This document shows, in pieces, positions 27,327 to 36,057 of a stretch of 64,000 nucleotides of DNA. The stretch comes from Ruminiclostridium herbifermentans (GTDB lineage Bacteria; Bacillota; Clostridia; Acetivibrionales; DSM-1351): contig NZ_CP061336.1 in assembly GCF_005473905.2 (NCBI RefSeq), forward strand, positions 186,001-250,000, written 5' to 3'. The translations under genes were made by a program, and so were the position numbers. The notes below the pieces were generated by a model. It saw only the letters and a list, made by a program, of their open reading frames with translations. It ran no database searches and had not been told where the DNA came from. The stretch's first letter is position 1, and every line of letters begins with the position of its first letter.

Positions 27327-28127
27327 ATGAGTGAAATGGTTAATGGCAACCTATTAATAATAGGAGGAGCAGAGGATAAGTGGGGTCAAAGTTCAGTTTT
27401 AAGGCATGCAATTGATATGTGCGGAGGCTCTAGTGCTAAAATAATTGTTTTAACCACAGCAACGCAAAAGCCTCAAGAAGTAGGAAAGGAATACAGAGAA
27501 GTATTTACACGGCTGGGAGTAGAGAACATAGATATTCTAAACATTGATAGTAGAGATGATGCCAATAAGGACTCTGTGGCACAAAGATTGTCAAGTGCAG
27601 CAGGTGTTTTTTTTACTGGTGGGGATCAACTGCGGATTACTAGTATATTAGGTGGGACAAAAACATATAACACCCTATTAGAAATATATCTACGAGGGGT
27701 ACCTATTATAGGTACAAGTGCAGGAGCATCAGCTATGAGCAGTACAATGATTGTGGATGGTAATAGTAATTCTGCTGCAAGAAAATGTACACTAGGAATG
27801 TCCCCGGGGCTGGGATTTTTGAATCAGGTGATAATTGATCAACATTTCGAACAAAGAGGAAGATTGGGCAGATTGCTTGTTGGAGTTGCCCAAAATCCAT
27901 CAATATTGGGTGTTGGAATAGACGAGGATACAGCGATTCAAGTTTATTCGAATGCTTCCTTTGAGGTGGTTGGAACAAATTGTGTAACAGTTATCGATGG
28001 TACTTCCATTAAAAAATCAAATGTGTCAGAACTTAATCCGGAAGAGATGATAGCATTGTCAAATGTTACAATACACGTCTTACCATGTGGTTTTCGCTTT
28101 GATTTAAATAGCAGAGCAGTGATATAG
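27327..28127 (+). CDS. cphB: Cyanophycinase
   Basis: A 266-residue serine peptidase of family S51 that cleaves cyanophycin into beta-Asp-Arg dipeptides. The nucleophile lies in GTSAGASAMS (Ser at about 131); VFFTGGDQ and the strongly conserved IIDQHFEQRGRLGR are also present. The ribosome site GGAGG precedes ATG. The stop codon is overlapped by the first structured repeat, and cyanophycin synthetase follows 380 bases later. The enzyme is cytoplasmic; no signal peptide is seen. Confidence 0.92.
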   Translation: MSEMVNGNLLIIGGAEDKWGQSSVLRHAIDMCGGSSAKIIVLTTATQKPQEVGKEYREVFTRLGVENIDILNIDSRDDANKDSVAQRLSSAAGVFFTGGDQLRITSILGGTKTYNTLLEIYLRGVPIIGTSAGASAMSSTMIVDGNSNSAARKCTLGMSPGLGFLNQVIIDQHFEQRGRLGRLLVGVAQNPSILGVGIDEDTAIQVYSNASFEVVGTNCVTVIDGTSIKKSNVSELNPEEMIALSNVTIHVLPCGFRFDLNSRAVI

Positions 28128-28300
28128 CGAGGCGAGAAAATATCTCTAATTCTCTTCAATAAGTGGAAGGTAATACGTTGATTCTTATAAGATTATAATA
28201 TCTCCATCCTCGTAAAATACTGCTAATATAATGAAATTTTTCTATAATCTTATCTACAATTTTTTCTACAATCGAAGAATTTCATTTGGAATCTAGGTAT
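28123..28300 (+). repeat. Structured repeat family, copy in cphB-cphA gap (1 of 2)
   Basis: It starts on the cphB stop codon with TATAGCGAGGCGAGAAA. Stem A is CGAGG / CCTCG (left arm 28128, right arm about 28200). The core outer stem is AATACT / GGTATT, against AACGCC / GGCGTT in other copies, so both sides have changed together. The inner stem GAAATTTTTC / GAAGAATTTC carries a repeated TTTTTTCTACAATC stretch, and ATCTAGG is conserved at the right end. Confidence 0.75.
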
Positions 28301-28469
28301 TATAACGAAGCGAGAACTTATTTGGGTTTCAGGAAGTGGGAATATATCCCGCCTCGTCGAAATACCGCTTTAGTGTCAGATGGTGAGAATATATTCCGCA
28401 TCGTTCACACGCTTATGATGCTGCTGAAATTTTTCTATAATCAAAAAATTTATATAAAATCTAGTCGTT
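28301..28469 (+). repeat. Structured repeat family, copy in cphB-cphA gap (2 of 2)
   Basis: A tandem second copy, joined at TATAACGAAGCGAG. Stem A is CGAAGCG / CGCCTCG with one mismatch. The core starts ATACCGC and has an extra segment (about 28375-28420) with a second CGCATCGTT, then GAAATTTTTCTATAATC and the closing AATCTAGTCGTTATAA. It is more diverged than the first copy. A ribosome site for cphA follows at once. Confidence 0.65.
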
Positions 28470-28507
28470 ATAAATTAACATTCTTCTAGACTTAGGAGGT
28501 CTTTTCA

Positions 28508-31204
28508 GTGCAAATTCAAAGCATTTATTGCTTTCAAGGTAAAAATATATATAGTCATAGACCAGTAATTCGTATGGTAGTTGATATTGGGATTTTTGAG
28601 GCTGGACCAACAAGAGAAATTCCGGGCTTTAATAAGAAACTGCTAGAACATTTTCCTGAGATTGCTGAGCATACTTGTGGATTGGGATATGTGGGCGGTT
28701 TTGGAGAAAGATTAATTGAAGGTACCTATATAGGTCATGTGGCAGAGCATTTGATAATTGAGATTCACAACAAATTGGGATATCCAGTTCGTTATGGGAA
28801 GACAAGACAGATAGGAACTTCATCAAAATATATTATCATATATGAATATATCAATGAGGCTTTTTCTGTTGAATGTGGAAAAAGAGTAATTGAAATAGTT
28901 AAAGCTTTCGCAGAAAACAAAGCTATTGACATTGATAAAATACTTACAAAACTAAAGAAGATATCAGCAGAAACTGATATGGGGCCTAGTACAAAGGCTA
29001 TCTATGAAGCAGCAAAAAGAAGAAATATACCTGTATGCAGAGTTGGAACGGGAAGTATTTTAAAACTAGGATATGGTAAAAACAGCAGAACAATTCAGGC
29101 ATCACTTCCAGATAGTACAAGCTGCATTGCTGTTGATATAGTATCTGATAAGCAGCTTACTAAAAAAATATTAATGGATAACAACATACCTGTTCCATAT
29201 GGACTAATAGTACAGAGCATGGAAGAAGTATTGGAAGCTGTTCATGAGATTGGATTTCCAGTGGTAATTAAACCGGTTGACTCTAATCAAGGCAAGGGTG
29301 TAACTGTAAATATTACCTCTATGGATCAAATAAATGATGCAATTTATGAAGCAAAAAAATATTCTAAAAAAATTATTATAGAAAAATATATATACGGCAA
29401 GGATTATCGCGTTTTAGTTGTAGGAGACAGGGTTTGTGCTGTTGCTGAGAGAAGGCCACCTGAAGTAATTGGTGATGGTGTCAGTACCATCTCAGAACTG
29501 GTTAGGCTAGAAAATATGAATCCGCTAAGAGGAGAAGATCATGAACGCCCATTGACCTACATTAAACTAGATGAAATAGCTATAAATTATCTTAAGGCTC
29601 AAGGGCTTACAACTGATAGTGTTTTAGAACCAGGACAAGTTGTCCGATTAAGGCAGAATGGAAATATAAGTACTGGAGGAACAGCTAAGAACTGCACAGA
29701 ACAAATACATCCTAAAAATATACAATATGCTGTAGCAGCCGCTAAAGCTATGAACTTGGATATTGCAGGAATAGATATTGCAGTAGAAGACATATCTAGT
29801 CCTATAGATATTTGTGAGGGTGCAATTATTGAGGTTAACGCTGCTCCTGGACTTAGAATGCATCTTCATCCAAGTGAAGGCGAGCCGATAGATGTGGCAG
29901 AGGATATATTAAAAATGATGTATCCTGATGACAGTTGTTGTAGTATTCCTATTGTATCAATTACCGGGACGAATGGGAAAACCACTACAACAAGGCTTAT
30001 TAGACATACTCTTTCTATAATGGGGTTAAATGTAGGAATGACTTCAACAAGTGGGATATATATTGGAAATAAGTGTATTCAAAAGGGCGATACTACAGGA
30101 CCTACTAGTGCGAGAGTAGTTTTATCAGATAAAACTGTAGATGCTGCTGTATTAGAAACTGCAAGAGGTGGAATTGTAAAAAAGGGTCTTGGCTATGAAC
30201 TTGCAGATGTAGGTGTTTTAGTTAATATAAGTGATGATCATCTGGGTATTGATGGGATAAATACCATAGAGGAACTTGCCAATACAAAAGCACTTGTGAT
30301 TGAAGCTATAAAACCTGATGGATATGCAGTTCTTAATGCAGATGATAGTATGACACCCTATATGCTGGAAAGGGTACGAAGTAAAGTAATAATGTTTAGC
30401 AGATTAAAATCAAATGCACTATTTAAAAGGCATTGTAAGAATCCAAATAACATAGGGGTGTATGTAAAGGATGGATTTATTTGGGTAAGTAAGGACTCAA
30501 AGAGAATTCCCCTTATAGACTTAGAAGATATTCCAATAACTTTTGGTGGACTAATAGAATGTAATATTGAAAATTCTTTGGCGGCTGTAGCTGCTTTAGT
30601 GGGATTAAATGTTCCTTTTGATATTATAAAAAAAGGTATAAGTACTTTCCAGCCTGACGTTGAATTGAATCCTGGCAGGTTCAATATTTTTGATATGGGT
30701 GAGTTTAAAGTTATGCTGGATTACAGCCATAATATTGCTGGTTACAATGCTGTTATAAAATTTATTCAGAAATTAAAGGCAAAGAGATTAGTGGGGATTA
30801 TTGGTATGCCTGGTGATAGATTGGACTCAAGTATAAAGGAAGTAGGAGAGTTGTGTGGAAAGGCTTTTGAGAAGATATATATAAAAGAAGATGTTGATTT
30901 AAGAGGACGTAGAAGGGGGGAGGTTGCAAGTCTGCTTGAATCGAGTGTTATAAGTTCAGGAGCAAAGAGAGAAAATGTAGAGATAGTATTAAGCGAAACA
31001 GAAGCACTTGAAAAGGCGATGTTAGATGCTCGCCCAGGAGATATGGTAGCACTGTTTTTTGAAAAGCTAGAATCTGCCATTCAAGTAATTATGAAATTTA
31101 AACAAGAACAGGAGTCTGCGGAGTTTGTTATAGATAGCAATATAAATACAAGAAAAGATGATTTAGGTAGTGGAATTAATCCGTATACTAAATCTTCTAT
31201 ATAG
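28508..31204 (+). CDS. cphA: Cyanophycin synthetase
   Basis: An 898-residue ATP-dependent enzyme that makes the Asp-Arg polymer cyanophycin. The N-terminal domain (about 1-160) has RMVVDIGIFEAGPTREIPGF; an ATP-grasp domain follows (about 210-470; VVIKPVDSNQGKGVTVNI and IEVNAAPGLRMHLHPSEG); the C-terminal half is a Mur-ligase domain with P-loop SITGTNGKTTTTRLI (about 485) and NPGRFNIFD. Length is typical. GTG 28508 is the start, with AGGAGG upstream. Next to cphB, it gives a complete nitrogen-storage cycle. A C-terminal polar tail of about 20 residues is non-conserved. Confidence 0.93.
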   Translation: MQIQSIYCFQGKNIYSHRPVIRMVVDIGIFEAGPTREIPGFNKKLLEHFPEIAEHTCGLGYVGGFGERLIEGTYIGHVAEHLIIEIHNKLGYPVRYGKTRQIGTSSKYIIIYEYINEAFSVECGKRVIEIVKAFAENKAIDIDKILTKLKKISAETDMGPSTKAIYEAAKRRNIPVCRVGTGSILKLGYGKNSRTIQASLPDSTSCIAVDIVSDKQLTKKILMDNNIPVPYGLIVQSMEEVLEAVHEIGFPVVIKPVDSNQGKGVTVNITSMDQINDAIYEAKKYSKKIIIEKYIYGKDYRVLVVGDRVCAVAERRPPEVIGDGVSTISELVRLENMNPLRGEDHERPLTYIKLDEIAINYLKAQGLTTDSVLEPGQVVRLRQNGNISTGGTAKNCTEQIHPKNIQYAVAAAKAMNLDIAGIDIAVEDISSPIDICEGAIIEVNAAPGLRMHLHPSEGEPIDVAEDILKMMYPDDSCCSIPIVSITGTNGKTTTTRLIRHTLSIMGLNVGMTSTSGIYIGNKCIQKGDTTGPTSARVVLSDKTVDAAVLETARGGIVKKGLGYELADVGVLVNISDDHLGIDGINTIEELANTKALVIEAIKPDGYAVLNADDSMTPYMLERVRSKVIMFSRLKSNALFKRHCKNPNNIGVYVKDGFIWVSKDSKRIPLIDLEDIPITFGGLIECNIENSLAAVAALVGLNVPFDIIKKGISTFQPDVELNPGRFNIFDMGEFKVMLDYSHNIAGYNAVIKFIQKLKAKRLVGIIGMPGDRLDSSIKEVGELCGKAFEKIYIKEDVDLRGRRRGEVASLLESSVISSGAKRENVEIVLSETEALEKAMLDARPGDMVALFFEKLESAIQVIMKFKQEQESAEFVIDSNINTRKDDLGSGINPYTKSSI

Positions 31205-31246
31205 TAAAAACTATCGTCTGACATAATAGGCTATTAGCCTAAAAAA

Positions 31247-31284
31247 ATTGACTAAGGCCAATAGTAATTGGTTTTAGTCAATTT
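31247..31284 (+). terminator. Hairpin after cphA
   Basis: ATTGACTAA (31247-31255) pairs with TTAGTCAAT (31274-31282), and an inner CCAAT/ATTGG continues the stem. The T run after it is short. A smaller TAGGCT/AGCCTA stem lies just before. Probably the end of the cyanophycin transcript. Confidence 0.55.
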
Positions 31285-31432
31285 GTGATTCTAGCTTAGT
31301 AGTAATGACTTTTAGTATGGTGTAATATAAAAAAATGTAATATAATGTTATGAGATATTTCTTGAAATTATATTTTATTTAGGGTAATAATGAGTTATGA
31401 AAAACGGTACATTAAGTACTTAGGGGGTAAAA

Positions 31433-32056
31433 ATGCCAGAGGTTTATTATTACGTTAAGTCAGAGGATGTTTTAAATATAACCGACTGTGGGCTAAAGTT
31501 GTCTATATCTCATGATAAAGAAGTAATAATTGAAGGTGAGACAAAGAAATGCTTTTCAGCACTTTTAAACCCAAAGGATGATATTGAACGATATAAATCA
31601 CCTTACTATAGATGCTTAAAACTCCAGGTGAAAAGCGATAAATGCTTTATTGCAGATAGATTCATCTACGAAGCAGCTCAGAATCAGGATATAGACCTAT
31701 ACTATAAGACAATAATTCCAATAGAAAAATATATTTTTGGAACATACAGGCTTCCAGAATGCCTTATTACTACTACTATTTTGCCAGGTGAGGCAAATGT
31801 ACTTGATAAAATAATGGATTCACCAATTATATACACTAATTGTGAAGAACTGTACATAAATAACATATTACAGGAACTTAGGGATAATTACTCAGATATT
31901 GATGATTCATTGCTTTATTTACTGCTGGATAAATTAACTGATATGGGGAAACTTGAGAAAATAGAGAACAGAAGTAGTGGGATGTCTATTTTTAAAAATG
32001 ACACGGGCAGGATTTATTGCTTAAAAAATCCAGATATAAGCTTTTTTTGTCCTTAA
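31433..32056 (+). CDS. Unrecognised 207-residue protein
   Basis: The family is not recognised. The protein is soluble and acidic, without signal peptide or membrane segments. The N-terminal part (MPEVYYYVKSEDVLNITDCG, then LKLSISHDKE) looks beta-rich and the last 70 residues helical (LYINNILQELRDNYSDIDDS). The ribosome site AGGGGG precedes the ATG. It stands alone between the cphA hairpin and birA, so context says little. A clear start, ribosome site and length make it a real gene. Confidence 0.7.
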   Translation: MPEVYYYVKSEDVLNITDCGLKLSISHDKEVIIEGETKKCFSALLNPKDDIERYKSPYYRCLKLQVKSDKCFIADRFIYEAAQNQDIDLYYKTIIPIEKYIFGTYRLPECLITTTILPGEANVLDKIMDSPIIYTNCEELYINNILQELRDNYSDIDDSLLYLLLDKLTDMGKLEKIENRSSGMSIFKNDTGRIYCLKNPDISFFCP

Positions 32057-32232
32057 CCTCAATAATTCTAAAAGGAATTTGATTCTTTCAATGCATTTTA
32101 TTTAGTTATGATTAAACTGTAAACTGACTGATTTTGAAAAAGGCTTTTAAACATTAATGTTTGGGCAGTAAAAGTGTATCCCATTATGCAAATTTACCAA
32201 TATATATCATAATGGTAGGTATGGAGGTTGAA

Positions 32233-33213
32233 TTGAAAAATCTGATTTTAGAAAAGCTAAAGCAGAAAAAGGAATATATGTCAGGTGAAGAATTGAGCCA
32301 GTTGCTTAATGTTTCCAGAACAGCTATATGGAAGCATATAAACGAATTGAGAAATGAGGGCTACAATATAGTTTCATCCACAAAGAAAGGATATATTCTT
32401 GCTGAAACTCCAGATTTGCTAGATAGCAGAGAACTACGAATTCCTAAGGGACAGATTATTGGACGAGAATTAGTTCACTTCAATGAGATAGACTCTACTA
32501 ATAATTATGCAAAAAAGATTGCAAATGAAGGCTGTCAGCATGGAACAATTGTAGTTGCAGATAGGCAGACAATGGGAAGAGGAAGAGTAGGGAGGCAATG
32601 GGAATCTTTTAGCAGTGAGGGACTATGGTTTTCAATTGTCCTAAGACCTGATTTAGAACCTGAATATATACAGATTGTCACGCTTGCTGCTGCGGTAGCT
32701 GTTGTAGAAGGAATACTTGAGAATCAAGGAATAGTTTGCGGAATCAAGTGGCCCAATGATATAATATTAGATAACTATAAATTAGGTGGTATTCTGACAG
32801 AACTAAGCGCTGAGCCCGATCATATTAACTATGTAGTGGTTGGTATTGGAATTAACATTAATCAAGATAAAAATGCTTTTGGCGATGAAATAAAAAACAA
32901 AGCTACATCCCTGAAAATACATACAGGAAAGCGAATTTCTCGAGTAAGGCTATTAGAAAGTATCTTGAGCAAGTTTGAACAAATATACAGTGAATTAATA
33001 CAAGGAAAAACTAAAGAAATAATAAATATATGGAGCAAATATTCTGTTACAATAGGAAAAGAAGTTAGAATTATTTTTAAGGGGAATGAATATGTTGGTT
33101 TGGCTCAAGCAATTTCCCCAGATGGCAAGCTAATTGTTAAATGTAACGATGGAGAGTTCAGAGAAATATCTTCAGGTGAAATACAAGTTAGAGGCTTGCT
33201 TGGATATATATGA
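32233..33213 (+). CDS. birA: Biotin-protein ligase and biotin operon repressor
   Basis: A 326-residue bifunctional BirA: an N-terminal winged HTH (EELSQLLNVSRTAIWKHINE) and the ligase core with GRGRVGRQWESF (biotinyl-AMP loop), IKWPNDIILD and the C-terminal SH3-like domain (VRIIFKGNEYVGLAQ). It attaches biotin to carboxylases and represses biotin genes when loaded. TTG 32233 is chosen because GGAGG (32223-32227) lies five bases before it, and MKNLILEKLKQKK matches the usual N-terminus; the frame is open from 32161. coaX lies downstream in the same direction. Confidence 0.9.
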   Translation: MKNLILEKLKQKKEYMSGEELSQLLNVSRTAIWKHINELRNEGYNIVSSTKKGYILAETPDLLDSRELRIPKGQIIGRELVHFNEIDSTNNYAKKIANEGCQHGTIVVADRQTMGRGRVGRQWESFSSEGLWFSIVLRPDLEPEYIQIVTLAAAVAVVEGILENQGIVCGIKWPNDIILDNYKLGGILTELSAEPDHINYVVVGIGININQDKNAFGDEIKNKATSLKIHTGKRISRVRLLESILSKFEQIYSELIQGKTKEIINIWSKYSVTIGKEVRIIFKGNEYVGLAQAISPDGKLIVKCNDGEFREISSGEIQVRGLLGYI

Positions 33214-33315
33214 CGGATGATATAAACAGTTTTGGTATGTATGCTAATATATAGTGTTTATGGCTTTTATTGCAATAGTTTGTTAAGATTATTATAATCT
33301 AGGAGGAACATATAA

Positions 33316-33783
33316 GTGGTTAGAAAGAGTGAGTTTTCTAAAAAAAATGATTTATCAAAGAATGATGTACAATCAGGTGCAGCACAGCCAACTAATTCCA
33401 CTCAAAAAAGTGGAGAGATTAACAATAAAGAGAGGAATAGCCGCCCTCCAAGAGAGAATCAGAAGGAATATCAACGCAGAGAACTAAAGAGAGAAACTAC
33501 TTCACGCGTTAGCCAAACAAGAGATAGTCTTCAAAAGGAGAATACAATAAAAGATAATAATCAGAGAGATAATTCTTCAAAAGAAAACCACCAAAAGAAT
33601 TATCACAGAGAACCTCAAAACAATAAGGAAACTAGGGAAACATACAGGCAACATTATCAGAGAAGTGCAATAAAACCTAAGACAGAAGAGACTGTCGAAG
33701 ACATTGCCAATGATATTGCGAGAATAGAGAAGGAAATTGATCTTGAAATAAAAGAGATAAAGAGCTTAAGACTTGGTTTGTAG
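33316..33783 (+). CDS. Highly charged, probably disordered protein
   Basis: A 155-residue protein starting with GTG (ribosome site AGGAGG). Residues 1-125 are almost only Lys, Arg, Glu, Asn, Gln and Ser, with repeated NNKE/REN-like stretches, and should be unfolded. The last 30 residues ([20 protein letters not shown]) form a likely helix or coiled coil. The family is not recognised. It lies between birA and coaX and ends 22 bases before the coaX start; the coaX ribosome site is just after its stop. Confidence 0.6.
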   Translation: MVRKSEFSKKNDLSKNDVQSGAAQPTNSTQKSGEINNKERNSRPPRENQKEYQRRELKRETTSRVSQTRDSLQKENTIKDNNQRDNSSKENHQKNYHREPQNNKETRETYRQHYQRSAIKPKTEETVEDIANDIARIEKEIDLEIKEIKSLRLGL

Positions 33784-33805
33784 TTCTGTCGCTTGTGGAG
33801 GTCAT

Positions 33806-34576
33806 ATGATTTTAGTTATAGATGTTGGTAATACGCATACTCTATTAGGTGTATTTGAGGGAAAAGAACTTTTGGCTAACTGGCGTATTAGCACTGATAG
33901 AGAGAGAAGTGCTGATGAGTTAGGAATGTTGATGCTAAATCTGTTTGCATATGGAAAATTAAATGTAGAAGAGATTGAAGCAGTTGTTGTTGCGTCTGTT
34001 GTTCCATCTTTGCTGTATTCACTTGAACATTCCATAAAAAAATACTTAAAATTAGAACCTATGATAATTGGCCCTGGTACAAAGACTGGAATTAATATTA
34101 GATGTCAGAATCCGAAGGAAGTAGGCGTGGACAAAATAGTAAATGCAGTAGCTGGATATGAGATGTATGGAGGTCCTCTTATTATAATAGATATGGGAAC
34201 AGCTACTACTTTTTGTGCTATATCTGCAAAGGGTGAGTATTTAGGAAATGTAATATGCCCAGGTATAAAAATAAGCACAGAGGCTCTTTATCAGAAGGCT
34301 GCTATGTTGCCTAGAATTGATTTAGTTAAACCAGATAGTGTTATTGGTAAAAATACTGTTGCTAGTATGCAGTCAGGTATTTTTTATGGATATGTTGGAA
34401 AAGTTGACTACATTGTTAAACGTATGAAGCATGAAATGAAGGAAACAAATGTTAGGGTTATTGCTACAGGTGGTTTTTCAAGATTAATTGCTGAAGAATC
34501 TCAAGTAATAACTGAAGTAAATTCTACATTAACGTTAAATGGGCTTAGAATAGTATATGAAAGAAATAAAAACTAA
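33806..34576 (+). CDS. coaX: Type III pantothenate kinase
   Basis: CoaX phosphorylates pantothenate, the first step of coenzyme A synthesis, and is insensitive to CoA feedback. The 256-residue protein has the ASKHA phosphate-1 loop [12 protein letters not shown], the GPGTKTGI and [13 protein letters not shown] stretches, and [16 protein letters not shown] 33806 is placed by GGAGG just upstream; the frame is open from 33773. The birA-coaX neighbourhood is common in Firmicutes. A strong terminator follows at 34652. Confidence 0.93.
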   Translation: MILVIDVGNTHTLLGVFEGKELLANWRISTDRERSADELGMLMLNLFAYGKLNVEEIEAVVVASVVPSLLYSLEHSIKKYLKLEPMIIGPGTKTGINIRCQNPKEVGVDKIVNAVAGYEMYGGPLIIIDMGTATTFCAISAKGEYLGNVICPGIKISTEALYQKAAMLPRIDLVKPDSVIGKNTVASMQSGIFYGYVGKVDYIVKRMKHEMKETNVRVIATGGFSRLIAEESQVITEVNSTLTLNGLRIVYERNKN

Positions 34577-34651
34577 TTAAGATGATTGTACTTTTCTTGA
34601 CTTAAATATGCGAAATTATTTACTTAAATTTATATATGAATCATTATTAAC

Positions 34652-34680
34652 AAAAAAGATGGTATCCGTCTTTTTTTTTT
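34652..34680 (+). terminator. Intrinsic terminator after coaX
   Basis: AAAAAAGATGG (34652-34662) pairs with CCGTCTTTTTT (34666-34676), with one G-U pair and a three-base loop, followed by further T residues to 34680. A typical bidirectional terminator. Confidence 0.85.
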
Positions 34681-34768
34681 GTAATTTTATTTATAGCAAA
34701 ATTAATACTAATAATTAAAAAGTAAACACAATGGTTTAAATCAACCTGTTTTACTCTATTGAAAGTAA

Positions 34769-34818
34769 TTGTTAAATATTTTGTATACATTGTTAAAAGA
34801 TTAACTCGAAATTAATAG
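34769..34818 (+). promoter_or_regulatory. mdh promoter with Rex-like operator
   Basis: TTGTTAAAAGATTAACTC (34790-34807) matches the Rex operator pattern TTGTTAA-N4-TTAACAA at 12 of 14 fixed positions. Its TTGTTA also serves as a -35 box, with TAATAG at 34813-34818 after a 17-base spacer. A second TTGTTAA half-site lies at 34769, 21 bases (two helix turns) upstream. Rex represses fermentation genes when NADH is low. The site is inferred from pattern only. Confidence 0.5.
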
Positions 34819-34959
34819 AATGAGCGACGATTAGTGATATATTCTTGATAATTGCCCAATAATAACAATATGTATCTCCATAAAAGTATATTTAACATTT
34901 GTATCTTAAAATGTAATGTGGTACTCTATTTACAATTGCGAAAAAATGGAGGGATTATT

Positions 34960-35901
34960 GTGGCAGGAAAAGGCTTTAAAGTAGCTATAATTGGTTGTGG
35001 ATTTGTTGGAGCATCAGCAGCTTTTGCAATGTCGATTAACAACCTAGTATCAGAAATGGTTCTGATTGATGTTAATAAAGAAAAAGCATATGGTGAAGCA
35101 TTGGACATCAATCATGGTTTATCTTTTGTTGGACAAATGAATGTTTATTCTGGTGATTATTCAGATTGTAAAGACTGTGACGTAATTGTTATTACAGCTG
35201 GAGCAAATAGAAAGCCAGGCGAAACTCGTTTGGATTTAGCGAAGAAAAATGTTTCAATAATGAAGGATATTACTGCAAACATTATGAAGTATTACACTAA
35301 GGGTGTAATATTAGTAGTATCAAACCCTGTTGACATTTTAACTTATATGGTACAAAAATGGACTGGCTTGCCAGCTAGTAAGGTATTAGGTTCTGGAACA
35401 GTACTTGATAGTTCAAGATTTAGAAACCAAATTGCAAATATTTTAAGTGTAGATGTTAAGAATGTACATGGATACATTATTGGTGAACACGGTGATTCAC
35501 AGTTGCCAATATGGAGTGCAACACATATTGCTGGTACTAAGTTTGACGATTATGTTGCAAAAAACAATATAGTTGTTGACAAAGAACAGATTCTTAACGA
35601 TGTTAAGACTGCTGGTGCAGTAATTATTAAGAACAAGGGTGCAACATATTATGGTATAGCATTGTCTATCAATAGAATATGTGAATCTCTTCTTAAGAAC
35701 TACAAGACTATAATGCCTATAGGAACTGTTATTAACGGACCTTATGGAATAAATGATGTGGCTTTAAGTCTTCCAGCAATAGTTAGCGGAAACGGTATCG
35801 AAAAAATATTAGAAATTGACTTAACTGATGAAGAGTTAAAGGGTCTATTACATTCAGCAGATCAAATTAAACTAGTACTTAACGAAGTAAAAGACATATA
35901 A
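34960..35901 (+). CDS. mdh: Malate dehydrogenase of the lactate-dehydrogenase-like family
   Basis: A 313-residue NAD-dependent 2-hydroxyacid dehydrogenase. It has the Rossmann motif GCGFVG (residues 12-17), Asp37 for NAD, catalytic GEHGDS and the substrate Arg in SSRFRNQ. The fold family is LDH (GETRLDL, NPVDILTY), but the specificity loop reads GANRKPGETR, with Arg84 where lactate dehydrogenases have Gln (position 102 in the classic numbering). That Gln-to-Arg change is known to give oxaloacetate/malate specificity, so I call malate dehydrogenase. GTG 34960 follows GGAGGG; the longer frame from 34852 has no ribosome site. Malic enzyme follows, as in the clostridial malate shunt. Confidence 0.82.
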   Translation: MAGKGFKVAIIGCGFVGASAAFAMSINNLVSEMVLIDVNKEKAYGEALDINHGLSFVGQMNVYSGDYSDCKDCDVIVITAGANRKPGETRLDLAKKNVSIMKDITANIMKYYTKGVILVVSNPVDILTYMVQKWTGLPASKVLGSGTVLDSSRFRNQIANILSVDVKNVHGYIIGEHGDSQLPIWSATHIAGTKFDDYVAKNNIVVDKEQILNDVKTAGAVIIKNKGATYYGIALSINRICESLLKNYKTIMPIGTVINGPYGINDVALSLPAIVSGNGIEKILEIDLTDEELKGLLHSADQIKLVLNEVKDI

Positions 35902-35933
35902 GTATCTGATTTATTTTAAATCAAAGTATATTT

Positions 35934-35970
35934 AAAGCGAAACTGATACAAGTTTCGCTTTAAATTTTTA
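35934..35970 (+). terminator. Terminator between mdh and malic enzyme gene
   Basis: AAAGCGAAACT (35934-35944) pairs perfectly with AGTTTCGCTTT (35951-35961) across a six-base loop, followed by AAATTTTTA. It separates the two genes, consistent with malic enzyme having its own promoter right after. Confidence 0.7.
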
Positions 35971-35978
35971 TAAATCAC

Positions 35979-36007
35979 TTGTGAAAGTTTTCACAAAAGT
36001 GTATAAT
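35979..36007 (+). promoter_or_regulatory. Malic enzyme promoter overlapping a perfect Rex-type palindrome
   Basis: TTGTGAAAGTTTTCACAA (35979-35996) is a palindrome of two perfect 8-base arms and matches the Firmicute Rex consensus TTGTGAA-N4-TTCACAA exactly. Its first six bases, TTGTGA, are the -35 box; TATAAT (36002-36007) follows after 17 bases. A repressor here would block RNA polymerase directly. The start codon is 50 bases downstream. This is a strong pattern match, not shown by experiment. Confidence 0.75.
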
Positions 36008-36057
36008 ACAATATGATTAAAGAATATCTTAAATATAAACTTTTGGAGGAATGAAAA

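Noticed and set aside
28286-28489. 67-codon plus-strand ORF
   Set aside because: It lies entirely in the structured repeats, has no ribosome site and encodes no recognisable protein.
34852-35901. Lactate dehydrogenase starting at 34852
   Set aside because: The specificity loop has Arg instead of Gln, and the first 36 codons lack a ribosome site while GTG 34960 has one.
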